From: Streptomyces sp. NBC_00459
GTDB taxonomy: Bacteria; Actinomycetota; Actinomycetes; Streptomycetales; Streptomycetaceae
Assembly: GCF_036013955.1 (NCBI RefSeq)
Contig: NZ_CP107903.1
Span: forward strand, 7,130,001-7,194,000
Reading direction: 5' to 3'
DNA length: 64,000 nt
Shown here: in pieces, positions 16,882-24,009 of the stretch
Layout of the letters: each line of letters starts with the position of its first letter
Position numbering within the stretch: the first letter of the stretch is position 1
The notes under the pieces: model-generated
The model's input: only the letters and a program-made list of their open reading frames with translations
Told to the model about the DNA's origin: nothing
Databases searched by the model: none
Translations under genes and position numbers: made by a program

Positions 16882-18276
16882 CTAGAGCTTCGTCCACGCC
16901 TCCGTCAGGGTCGCGCGCAGGATCTGTTCGATCTCGTCGAACGTCTCCTGGTTCGAGATCAGCGGCGGGGCGAGCTGGACGACCGGGTCGCCGCGGTCGT
17001 CGGCACGGCAGTACAGGCCGTTCTCGAAGAGGGCCTTGGAGAGGAAGCCGTAGAGGATACGTTCCGTCTCCTCCGCGTCGAAGGACTCCTTGGTCGCCTT
17101 GTCCTTGACCAGTTCGATGCCGTAGAAGAAGCCGTTGCCGCGGACGTCACCGACGATCGGCAGGTCGTGCAGCTTCTCCAGGGTCGAGCGGAACGCGCCC
17201 TCGTTGTCCAGGACGTGCTGGTTGAGACCCTCGCGCTCGAACAGGTCGAGGTTGGCCAGGCCGACCGCCGCCGACACCGGGTGGCCGCCGAACGTGTAGC
17301 CGTGCAGGAAGGTGTTGTCGCCCTTGTAGAACGGCTCGGCGAGGCGGTCCGAGATGATGCACGCGCCGATCGGGGAGTAGCCCGAGGTCATGCCCTTGGC
17401 GCAGGTGATCATGTCCGGTACGTAGTCGAACTTGTCGCAGGCGAACATCGTGCCGAGGCGGCCGAAGGCGCAGATGACCTCGTCCGAGACGAGCAGGACG
17501 TCGTGGCGGTCGCAGATCTCTCGGACCCGCTGGAAGTAGCCCGGCGGGGGCGGGAAGCAGCCGCCCGCGTTCTGGACCGGCTCAAGGAAGACGGCGGCCA
17601 CCGTGTCCGCGCCCTCGAAGAGGATCTCCTGCTCGATCTGGTCGGCGGCCCAGCGGCCGTACGCCTCCGGGTCGTCGCCGAAGATCGGGGCGCGGTAGAT
17701 GTTGGTGTTCGGGACCTTGTGGGCGCCGGGGACCAGCGGCTCGAAGGGGGCCTTCAGAGCCGGCAGGCCGGTGATGGACAGGGCGCCCTGCGGGGTGCCG
17801 TGGTAGGCGACGGCGCGTGAGATGACCTTGTACTTGGTGGGCTTGCCGACCAGCTTGAAGTACTGCTTGGCGAGCTTCCAGGCGGTCTCGACGGCCTCAC
17901 CGCCACCGGTGGTGAAGAAGACCTTGTTGAGGTCACCGGGCGCGTAGTTCGCCAGCCGCTCCGCCAGCTCCACCGCCTTCGGGTGGGCGTACGACCACAC
18001 GGGGAAGAACGCCAGCTCCTGCGCCTGCTTGAAGGCCGCCTCGGCCAGCTCCACGCGGCCGTGGCCGGCCTGGACCACGAACAGACCCGCGAGACCGTCG
18101 AGGTAGCGCTTGCCCTTGTCGTCGAAGATGTAGGTGCCCTCGCCCCGGACGATCGTCGGGACGGGGGCGTTCTCGTACGACGACATGCGGGTGAAGTGCA
18201 TCCACAGGTGGTCGTACGCGGTACGGCTGAGGTCCTTGGGGCTGGAGCCGGAACTGGGGTTGTCGGTGGTCGTCAC
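16882..18276 (-). CDS. Class III PLP-dependent aminotransferase (putative polyamine/omega-amino acid type)
   Basis: Transfers an amino group from an amine or omega-amino acid to a keto acid. The 464-residue product has the class III fold: PLP phosphate site FFTTGGGEAVETAWKLA (about 120-136), AVAYHGTPQGA, the Asp in LLVSDEVICAFGR near 265, and the Schiff-base Lys294 in TCAKGMTSGYSP. It is close to omega-aminotransferases such as putrescine or beta-alanine:pyruvate enzymes. GTG 18276 is two bases after the lrp stop; ATG 18294 overlaps lrp and is the alternative. Its position beside lrp and divergent from aminobutyraldehyde dehydrogenase suggests polyamine catabolism. Confidence 0.88.
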   Translation of the reverse strand: MTTTDNPSSGSSPKDLSRTAYDHLWMHFTRMSSYENAPVPTIVRGEGTYIFDDKGKRYLDGLAGLFVVQAGHGRVELAEAAFKQAQELAFFPVWSYAHPKAVELAERLANYAPGDLNKVFFTTGGGEAVETAWKLAKQYFKLVGKPTKYKVISRAVAYHGTPQGALSITGLPALKAPFEPLVPGAHKVPNTNIYRAPIFGDDPEAYGRWAADQIEQEILFEGADTVAAVFLEPVQNAGGCFPPPPGYFQRVREICDRHDVLLVSDEVICAFGRLGTMFACDKFDYVPDMITCAKGMTSGYSPIGACIISDRLAEPFYKGDNTFLHGYTFGGHPVSAAVGLANLDLFEREGLNQHVLDNEGAFRSTLEKLHDLPIVGDVRGNGFFYGIELVKDKATKESFDAEETERILYGFLSKALFENGLYCRADDRGDPVVQLAPPLISNQETFDEIEQILRATLTEAWTKL

Positions 18277-18278
18277 GG

Positions 18279-18794
18279 TTATCGGGTTCCCCACATGTAG
18301 GTCTGCTTCTTGAGCTTGAGGTAGACGAAGCTTTCGGTGGAGCGCACGCCGGGCAGGGTCCGTATGCGTTTGTTGATGACCTCCAGCAGGTGGTCGTCGT
18401 CCTCGCAGACGATCTCGGCGAGGATGTCGAAGGAGCCCGCGGTCATCACCACGTACTCGACTTCCGGCATGGCGCTCAGCGCGTCGGCCACGGGGTCCAG
18501 GTCGCCGTCGACGTTGACGCCGACCATCGCCTGCCTGCGGAAACCCACGGTGAGCGGGTCCGTGACGGCGACGATCTGCATCACGCCCTGGTCGAGCAGC
18601 TTCTGGACGCGCTGGCGCACGGCAGCCTCGGAGAGGCCCACGGCCTTGCCGATCGCCGCGTAGGGCCGACGGCCGTCCTCCTGGAGCTGTTCGATGATGG
18701 CGAGGGAGACGGCGTCCAGCTGGGGAGTGCCGTTCCTGGACTCCCGGGAGTCCCTGTGCTCTGCGCTTCGACTGGCCACGCGCTCACTGTGCAC
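18279..18794 (-). CDS. Lrp/AsnC-family transcriptional regulator
   Basis: A 171-residue regulator with an N-terminal helix-turn-helix (LDAVSLAIIEQLQEDGRRPY, then GLSEAAVRQRVQKLL) and a C-terminal RAM/AsnC ligand-binding domain (VEYVVMTAGSFDILAEIVCEDD). GTG 18794 matches the usual start of this protein; TTG 18815 is upstream in frame. No Shine-Dalgarno is visible, so a leaderless or weak start is likely. It is co-transcribed with the aminotransferase and divergent from the dehydrogenase gene, a layout typical of local Lrp-type control. TTTCGCA repeats at 18808-18814 and 18862-18868 are candidate binding sites. Confidence 0.92.
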   Translation of the reverse strand: MHSERVASRSAEHRDSRESRNGTPQLDAVSLAIIEQLQEDGRRPYAAIGKAVGLSEAAVRQRVQKLLDQGVMQIVAVTDPLTVGFRRQAMVGVNVDGDLDPVADALSAMPEVEYVVMTAGSFDILAEIVCEDDDHLLEVINKRIRTLPGVRSTESFVYLKLKKQTYMWGTR

Positions 18795-18889
18795 GAGGAG
18801 TCGACGGTTTCGCAAGGCTCGATCGATGAAATTCGTTGTTCATGGACGCCTGTCTTGCGGATTTCGCAGCTTTGGAGGGATCGGGGGTG

Positions 18890-18917
18890 TTGAAAACGTC
18901 GGGCTGCGGAATAGGGT
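18890..18917 (+). promoter_or_regulatory. Promoter of the aminobutyraldehyde dehydrogenase gene
   Basis: TTGAAA (18890-18895) and TAGGGT (18912-18917) with a 16-base spacer match the Streptomyces vegetative consensus well. The implied start of transcription near 18924 leaves a leader of about 50 bases. Confidence 0.55.
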
Positions 18918-18941
18918 GGGTGTCTCAGTCAATGGACACCC
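18918..18941. promoter_or_regulatory. Operator-like inverted repeat at the transcription start
   Basis: GGGTGTC (18918-18924) and GACACCC (18935-18941) form a perfect 7-bp inverted repeat with a 10-base spacer, directly after the -10 box. Its position fits a repressor site. The regulator is not identified; the adjacent Lrp protein is one candidate. Confidence 0.45.
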
Positions 18942-18975
18942 GAGTCGATCGACATCCGAATCTGGAGGGCCGGCA

Positions 18976-20415
18976 GTGAGCACCGAGCTGCGTCGTCTGC
19001 GCAACTACATCGATGGTGAGTTCCGGGACGCCGCCGACGGGCGGACCACCGAGGTGGTCAACCCCGTCACGGGCGAGGCGTACGCGACCGCGCCGCTGTC
19101 CGGGCAGCCGGACGTCGACGCCGCCATGGCGGCTGCCGCCGCCGCGTTCCCCGCCTGGCGCGACAGGACGCCGGCCGAGCGGCAGAGGTATCTCCTGAAG
19201 ATCGCGGACGCGTTCGAGGAGCGCGCCGAGGAGCTCATCGCGGCCGAGGTGGAGAACACCGGCAAGCCGATCGGGCTCACCCGGTCCGAGGAGATCCCGC
19301 CGATGGTGGACCAGATCCGCTTCTTCGCGGGCGCCGCCCGGATGCTGGAGGGGCGCAGCGCCGGCGAGTACATGGACGGGATGACGTCGATCGTCCGGCG
19401 CGAGCCGATCGGGGTCTGCGCGCAGGTGGCGCCCTGGAACTACCCGATGATGATGGCCGTGTGGAAGTTCGCCCCGGCCCTCGCGGCCGGCAACACCGTG
19501 GTGCTCAAGCCGTCGGACACGACACCCGCGTCCACGGTTCTCATGGCGGAGATCATCGGCTCGATCCTGCCCACGGGCGTCTTCAACGTCATCACCGGGG
19601 ACCGTGACACCGGCCGCGCCATGGTCGAGCACCCGACTCCGGCGATGGCGTCGATCACCGGTTCGGTGCGGGCCGGTATGCAGGTCGCCGAGTCGGCGTC
19701 GAAGGACCTCAAGCGGGTCCACCTGGAGCTGGGCGGCAAGGCGCCGGTCGTCGTGTTCGAGGACACCGACATCGCCAAGGCCGTGGAGGACATCTCGGTC
19801 GCGGGCTTCTTCAACGCGGGCCAGGACTGTACGGCGGCCACCCGCGTCCTCGTCCAGGAGTCCATCCACGACGAGTTCGTCGCGGCGCTCGCCAAGGCCG
19901 CCGCCGAGACGAAGACCGGGCAGCCGGACGACGAGGACGTGCTGTACGGGCCGCTCAACAACCCGAACCAGCTGAAGCAGGTCTCCGGCTTCATCGAGCG
20001 GCTGCCCGCCCACGCCAAGGTCGAGGCGGGTGGCCACCGGGTCGGCGAGAAGGGCTACTTCTACGCCGCGACCGTCGTGTCCGGTCTGAAGCAGGACGAC
20101 GAGATCATCCAGAACGAGGTCTTCGGCCCGGTCATCACCGTCCAGTCCTTCTCGGACGAGGCGCAGGCCGTGGAGTGGGCCAACGGCGTGGACTACGCCC
20201 TCGCGTCGTCCGTGTGGACCAAGGACCACTCGCGCGCGATGCGGATGTCGAAGGTCCTGGACTTCGGCTGTGTGTGGATCAACGCCCACATCCCGCTGGT
20301 CGCGGAGATGCCCCACGGCGGCTTCAAGAAGTCCGGCTACGGCAAGGACCTCTCGGGGTACGGGTTCGACGACTACACGCGGATCAAGCATGTGATGACG
20401 TCGCTCGGCGGCTGA
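18976..20415 (+). CDS. Gamma-aminobutyraldehyde dehydrogenase (paralogue 1)
   Basis: Oxidises 4-aminobutanal, made from putrescine, to GABA with NAD. The 479-residue protein is a complete ALDH: PWNYPMMMAVWKFAPALAAG, cofactor-contacting Lys178 in VVLKPSDTTPAS, general base Glu251 in LELGGKAP, and nucleophile Cys285 in NAGQDCTAATR. GTG 18976 is six bases after GGAGGG (18964-18969). It shares the Cys motif and overall sequence with the second copy at 33600. A hairpin terminator (20434-20472) follows, yet the next gene in the same direction encodes a polyamine-binding protein, supporting the pathway. Confidence 0.92.
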   Translation: MSTELRRLRNYIDGEFRDAADGRTTEVVNPVTGEAYATAPLSGQPDVDAAMAAAAAAFPAWRDRTPAERQRYLLKIADAFEERAEELIAAEVENTGKPIGLTRSEEIPPMVDQIRFFAGAARMLEGRSAGEYMDGMTSIVRREPIGVCAQVAPWNYPMMMAVWKFAPALAAGNTVVLKPSDTTPASTVLMAEIIGSILPTGVFNVITGDRDTGRAMVEHPTPAMASITGSVRAGMQVAESASKDLKRVHLELGGKAPVVVFEDTDIAKAVEDISVAGFFNAGQDCTAATRVLVQESIHDEFVAALAKAAAETKTGQPDDEDVLYGPLNNPNQLKQVSGFIERLPAHAKVEAGGHRVGEKGYFYAATVVSGLKQDDEIIQNEVFGPVITVQSFSDEAQAVEWANGVDYALASSVWTKDHSRAMRMSKVLDFGCVWINAHIPLVAEMPHGGFKKSGYGKDLSGYGFDDYTRIKHVMTSLGG

Positions 20416-20433
20416 GGACTGCCGGTGCCAAAG

Positions 20434-20472
20434 GCGCGGCCCCGGGCGGGAGTTCTCCGTCCGGGGCCGCGC
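20434..20472 (+). terminator. Terminator after the dehydrogenase gene
   Basis: A perfect 12-bp stem GCGCGGCCCCGG (20434-20445) / CCGGGGCCGCGC (20461-20472); inside, GGAG and CTCC extend the hairpin. It sits 18 bases after the stop and is followed by GGTTGTGG rather than a long U-tract. Confidence 0.8.
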
Positions 20473-20585
20473 GGTTGTGGCGGGTCGGTCGGCTCGTCCG
20501 CCGTCGACAGGGTGTCGCGCCGCCGCCGCACCGCTCGACACGGCGTCGATTGCCCGGTCGTACGTACGGCGGGCATGCTGCCCGG

Positions 20586-21776
20586 ATGCCAGTGTCACGC
20601 GCCTCCGCGGCCCCCGACCGTCGGTCCCTCCTGCGCACCCTGGGCGCGGTCGGTGGGGGTGCGATGCTTGCCGGATGCGGAGTGCCCGCCGCCCATGTGG
20701 CCCCGGGGGAGCGGGCCGGAGTCGATCTGTCCGCCCGGGACAAGCGGCTGACCTGGGCGAACTGGCCTCTCTACATCGACACCGACGACGAGGACACGAC
20801 GCGGCGGCCCACGCTGGAGGAGTTCGAGAAGCGCACGGGCATCGCCGTCGACTACGTCGAGGAGATCAACGACAACGACGAGTTCTTCGGGAAGATCAGC
20901 CCCGCGCTGATGAACCACCAGAGCACCGGTCGCGATCTCGTCGTCATCAGTGACTGGATGTGCGCGCGGTTCGTCCGGCTGGGCTGGGTCCAGGAGATGG
21001 ACCGCGCCCGGCAGCCGAACGTCGCCAAGTACCTCGACCCGCAGCTCCGTTCACCAGCCTTCGACCCCGGGCGCCGGTTCACGGTGCCGTGGCAGTCGGG
21101 GATCACCGGTATCGCGTACAACCGCCGCAGGGTCGGCCGGGAGCTCCGGCACGTCTCCGACCTGTGGGCGGACGACCTCAAGGGGCGCGTCACCCTGCTC
21201 TCCGGGCTGGACGAGGCGTTCGCGCTGCTCATGCAGGGCAACGGGGTCGACATCACCAAGTGGACCGCGGACGACTTCGAGCGGATCTGCGAGCAGGTCG
21301 CCGCGCGGGTGCGCAGCGGGCACATCCGCCGCTTCACCGGCAACGACTACATCAAGGACCTCGCCAGTGGCGACGTACTCGCCTGCCAGGCGTACTCGGG
21401 CGACGTGATCCAGCTCCAGGCTGACGACCCGGACATCCGCTTCGTCGTCCCCGAGGAGGGCGCCGAACTGTGGGCGGAGTCGCTGATGATCCCGAACCTG
21501 GCCCGGCACAAGGCGAACGCGGAAGCGCTGGTCGACTACTACTACCAGCCCGAGGTCGCCGCCGAACTGGCCGCGTGGGTCAACTACGTCTGCCCGGTGC
21601 CGGCCGCGCAGGACGTCCTGGCGTCCGCCAAGGACGAGGAGACCGCGGCTCTCGCCGAGGACCCGCTGATCTTCCCCGACGCGGCCATGCGCGGACGGTT
21701 GGCGATCGCCCGGGACATCACCGGGAAGGAGCGGCTGGGGTTCGCCAGGCGGTGGAACGCGATCGTGGGGTTGTAG
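20586..21776 (+). CDS. Polyamine-type ABC substrate-binding lipoprotein (orphan paralogue)
   Basis: A PotD-like solute-binding protein of 396 residues. The N-terminus combines a twin-arginine pattern (DRRSLLRTLGAVGG) with a lipobox LAGC, Cys31, so it is probably Tat-exported and lipidated. The mature part begins RLTWANWPLYIDTD and contains YVEEINDNDEFFGKI, NDYIKDLASGDVLACQAYSGDVIQ and an AAWVNYVCPV tail, all closely matching the binding protein at 35181. No permease or ATPase gene is adjacent, so it may share the transporter at 36.5-39.4 kb. The ATG at 20586 has only a weak upstream ribosome site. Confidence 0.9.
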   Translation: MPVSRASAAPDRRSLLRTLGAVGGGAMLAGCGVPAAHVAPGERAGVDLSARDKRLTWANWPLYIDTDDEDTTRRPTLEEFEKRTGIAVDYVEEINDNDEFFGKISPALMNHQSTGRDLVVISDWMCARFVRLGWVQEMDRARQPNVAKYLDPQLRSPAFDPGRRFTVPWQSGITGIAYNRRRVGRELRHVSDLWADDLKGRVTLLSGLDEAFALLMQGNGVDITKWTADDFERICEQVAARVRSGHIRRFTGNDYIKDLASGDVLACQAYSGDVIQLQADDPDIRFVVPEEGAELWAESLMIPNLARHKANAEALVDYYYQPEVAAELAAWVNYVCPVPAAQDVLASAKDEETAALAEDPLIFPDAAMRGRLAIARDITGKERLGFARRWNAIVGL

Positions 21777-22014
21777 CCGCCCTCGTCCCCAGGAACGGAC
21801 GACGAGGAGCTGTACGGGAGATCCTGCGCGGCCGGACATGGTCCGGGCCCCGGCGATCGGGACGGAGCCGGTGACCCGGGCGTCGAGAGCGACGTGAGGG
21901 AGGCGGGCGCGGCCGAGGCGGTGGCAGGAACTCTGGTGCGCCGCACGGGAGTCGGTGAGCGAGGGACAGCCGGTGCCCGGAACCACGGTCAGGGCACGGG
22001 CGGTTCGGGGCCGG

Positions 22015-22959
22015 CTAGCCGGACTGTCGGACGATCACCCGTGCCGGTTCAGGGGCGAAACCGGCTGTCGACAGCCCCAGCGCGTCGCGTGCGGCGATGC
22101 GGCCCAGGGCTTCCGCGTCCAGCCGTACGGTGGTCAGCGCCGGGGAGAACAGCGCGCCGTGCGGGGTGTCGTCGAAGCCGATGACGGCGAGGTCTTCCGG
22201 TGCCCGGAGTCCGAGGTTCCGCATCGCGGCGAGCGTCACCAGTGCGGTGTCGTCGTTGTAGGCGGCGAGGGCGGTCACCTCGGGATGTCCGGCGCGGAAG
22301 GCCCGCAGCTGTTCCCCGGCGGCCTCGGGGTCGCCGGGGAGGACGAGCGTCGGGCAGTCGGCCAGGCCCGCGGTGTCGGCGGCCTGCCGCATGAGCCGCT
22401 CGCGCAGACCGGCGAGGGCCCGCAGCTCGGCGGTGTCCGGCAGAACGGTCGCGATGTGCCGGTGGCCCCGCTCGACGAGGTACCGCACCGGGACGTCCGC
22501 CTGTGCCGAGAACGCGGTGAGGGAGGTTTCGGTACCAGTGACGATCGCGTCCGCGTGGCCGGCGTCGCCCAGGTCGATCACGGCCCGGGCGGAGACGGTC
22601 TGGGCCACGTCGGAGAGCGCCTGCGAGGACAGATGGCCGTGCAGCACCAGGAGTACGTGCTGGTGCGACGCGAGTTCGGCGTCGAGGCCGCGGATGTAGC
22701 TGCCGAGACCGCTGCCGGTGGGGATCCCCTCGACGTTGAGCAGGACGATGCGGGACGCGCCCTTGCGCAACGCCTGCGCCGAACCGTTGGGGACGTAACC
22801 GAGTGTGCGGGCGGCCTCCCGCACCCGTTCCCGTGTCTCCTGCGACACGTGCCCGGCGGTGCCGTTGAGGACGAAACTCACCGTCGTCTGCGAGACGCCG
22901 CTCACCCGGGCGACGTCCTTGGCCGTCACGCGCGGGGACTGTCGCGTGGACTCGCTCAC
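22015..22959 (-). CDS. LacI-family transcriptional regulator
   Basis: A 314-residue sugar-responsive repressor. The N-terminal helix-turn-helix is canonical (VTAKDVARVSGVSQTTVSFV, residues 11-30) with the hinge helix region GYVPNGSAQALRKGAS, followed by a periplasmic-binding-protein-like effector domain that ends with VIGFDDTPHGALFSPALTTVR. It is divergent from the esterase/GH2 pair, and a palindrome at 23020-23037 lies between, so it most likely represses that pair until an oligosaccharide binds. A 238-base gap separates its end from the binding-protein gene at 21776; only a small hairpin (21832-21846) is visible there. Confidence 0.93.
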   Translation of the reverse strand: MSESTRQSPRVTAKDVARVSGVSQTTVSFVLNGTAGHVSQETRERVREAARTLGYVPNGSAQALRKGASRIVLLNVEGIPTGSGLGSYIRGLDAELASHQHVLLVLHGHLSSQALSDVAQTVSARAVIDLGDAGHADAIVTGTETSLTAFSAQADVPVRYLVERGHRHIATVLPDTAELRALAGLRERLMRQAADTAGLADCPTLVLPGDPEAAGEQLRAFRAGHPEVTALAAYNDDTALVTLAAMRNLGLRAPEDLAVIGFDDTPHGALFSPALTTVRLDAEALGRIAARDALGLSTAGFAPEPARVIVRQSG

Positions 22960-23019
22960 CTGCTCGCTCCTCGGGTCTTGTGCCGCCTGGGGCTCGGTGG
23001 TTAGGCTACCGCGAACTCA

Positions 23020-23037
23020 TGGTAATACGATTTACCA
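23020..23037. promoter_or_regulatory. Probable LacI-family operator
   Basis: TGGTAA (23020-23025) and TTACCA (23032-23037) form a 6-bp perfect inverted repeat with a 6-base spacer in the otherwise GC-rich gap between the divergent lacI-type gene and the esterase gene. It is only 15 bases from the esterase ATG, overlapping where polymerase would bind. Confidence 0.6.
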
Positions 23038-23052
23038 AATGGAAGAGTGTCC

Positions 23053-24009
23053 ATGAAGCTCGACTCGGTCGCCCCGGAACTGCGCCGCAGCGTCACGCGG
23101 ATACCACGGCTGCCCCTCCGCCCGAAGTGGGTGTTGCGCGGTGTGCGCGCCCTGGCCCGTCGGCACAGTCCCGGTGATCCGGCGAAGGGCGTCACCCTCG
23201 ACATCGTCGATGAGGGCCAGGGCATACGCGTGTACACCCCGGCCGGAGATCGTTCGGGGGCGGCACTGCTGTGGGTGCACGGCGGTGGATACGTCATCGG
23301 CGACGCCCTGCAGGACGAGGTCTTCTGCTCCGCGACAGCCCGCGCCCTCGGCATCGTCGTCGTGTCGACGAACTACCGCCTGGCCCCCGAGCACCCCTTC
23401 CCGGCCGCCCTCGACGACACCTTCGCCGCCTGGGAGTGGTTGGGGAAGTCGGCGGAATCGATGGGGATCGACCGCGAACGCGTCGCTGTCGGGGGCGGCA
23501 GCGCCGGTGCGGGGCTGGCCGCCTGCCTGGTGCAGCGGCTGCATGACGCCGGCGGTACCCAGCCCGTCGCGCAGTGGCTGTTCGCCCCGATGGCCGACGA
23601 CCGCACCGCCGCGCGCCGCGAACTGGACCAGGTACAGCACCGGGTGTGGAACAACGCGGCGAACCGGTTCGGCTGGGGCGCCTACCTCGGAGCCGAGCCC
23701 GGCGGCCCGGACACCCCCGACTACGCGGTCGCGGCCCGGCGCACCGACCTGCGCGGACTGCCACCGGCCTGGATCAGCGTGGGCGACATCGACCTGTTCA
23801 CCGAAGAGTGCCGCACCTACGCCGAACGCCTGCGCGAGGCGGGCGTGGACTGCGCCTTCGACCTCGTCCCCGGCGCGCCCCACGGTTTCGAGACCTGGGC
23901 CCCGGACACGCGCATCTCCCGGGAACTGCTGGAACGAGGCCGCGCCTGGCTGGGCGCACGCCTGACCGGAACCACAGCGCAGGCTCCCGGCGAAGAGGAA
24001 ACCGTATGA
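23053..24009 (+). CDS. Alpha/beta hydrolase, HSL-type esterase
   Basis: A 318-residue carboxylesterase of the hormone-sensitive-lipase family. The oxyanion motif HGGGY is at 76-80, the nucleophile Ser150 lies in GGGSAGAG, and the acid and base are expected in VGDIDLFTEE and GAPHGFETW. It lacks a signal peptide, so it acts in the cytoplasm. ATG 23053 follows GGAAGAG by five bases. The stop overlaps the GH2 start (ATGA), so the two are co-translated; it probably removes acyl groups from the imported glycoside. Confidence 0.9.
   Translation: MKLDSVAPELRRSVTRIPRLPLRPKWVLRGVRALARRHSPGDPAKGVTLDIVDEGQGIRVYTPAGDRSGAALLWVHGGGYVIGDALQDEVFCSATARALGIVVVSTNYRLAPEHPFPAALDDTFAAWEWLGKSAESMGIDRERVAVGGGSAGAGLAACLVQRLHDAGGTQPVAQWLFAPMADDRTAARRELDQVQHRVWNNAANRFGWGAYLGAEPGGPDTPDYAVAARRTDLRGLPPAWISVGDIDLFTEECRTYAERLREAGVDCAFDLVPGAPHGFETWAPDTRISRELLERGRAWLGARLTGTTAQAPGEEETV

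Noticed and set aside
22011..22022. Perfect palindrome CCGGCTAGCCGG at the lacI stop
   Set aside because: Short, GC-rich and centred on the stop codon at a gene end; probably chance and too short for a terminator.
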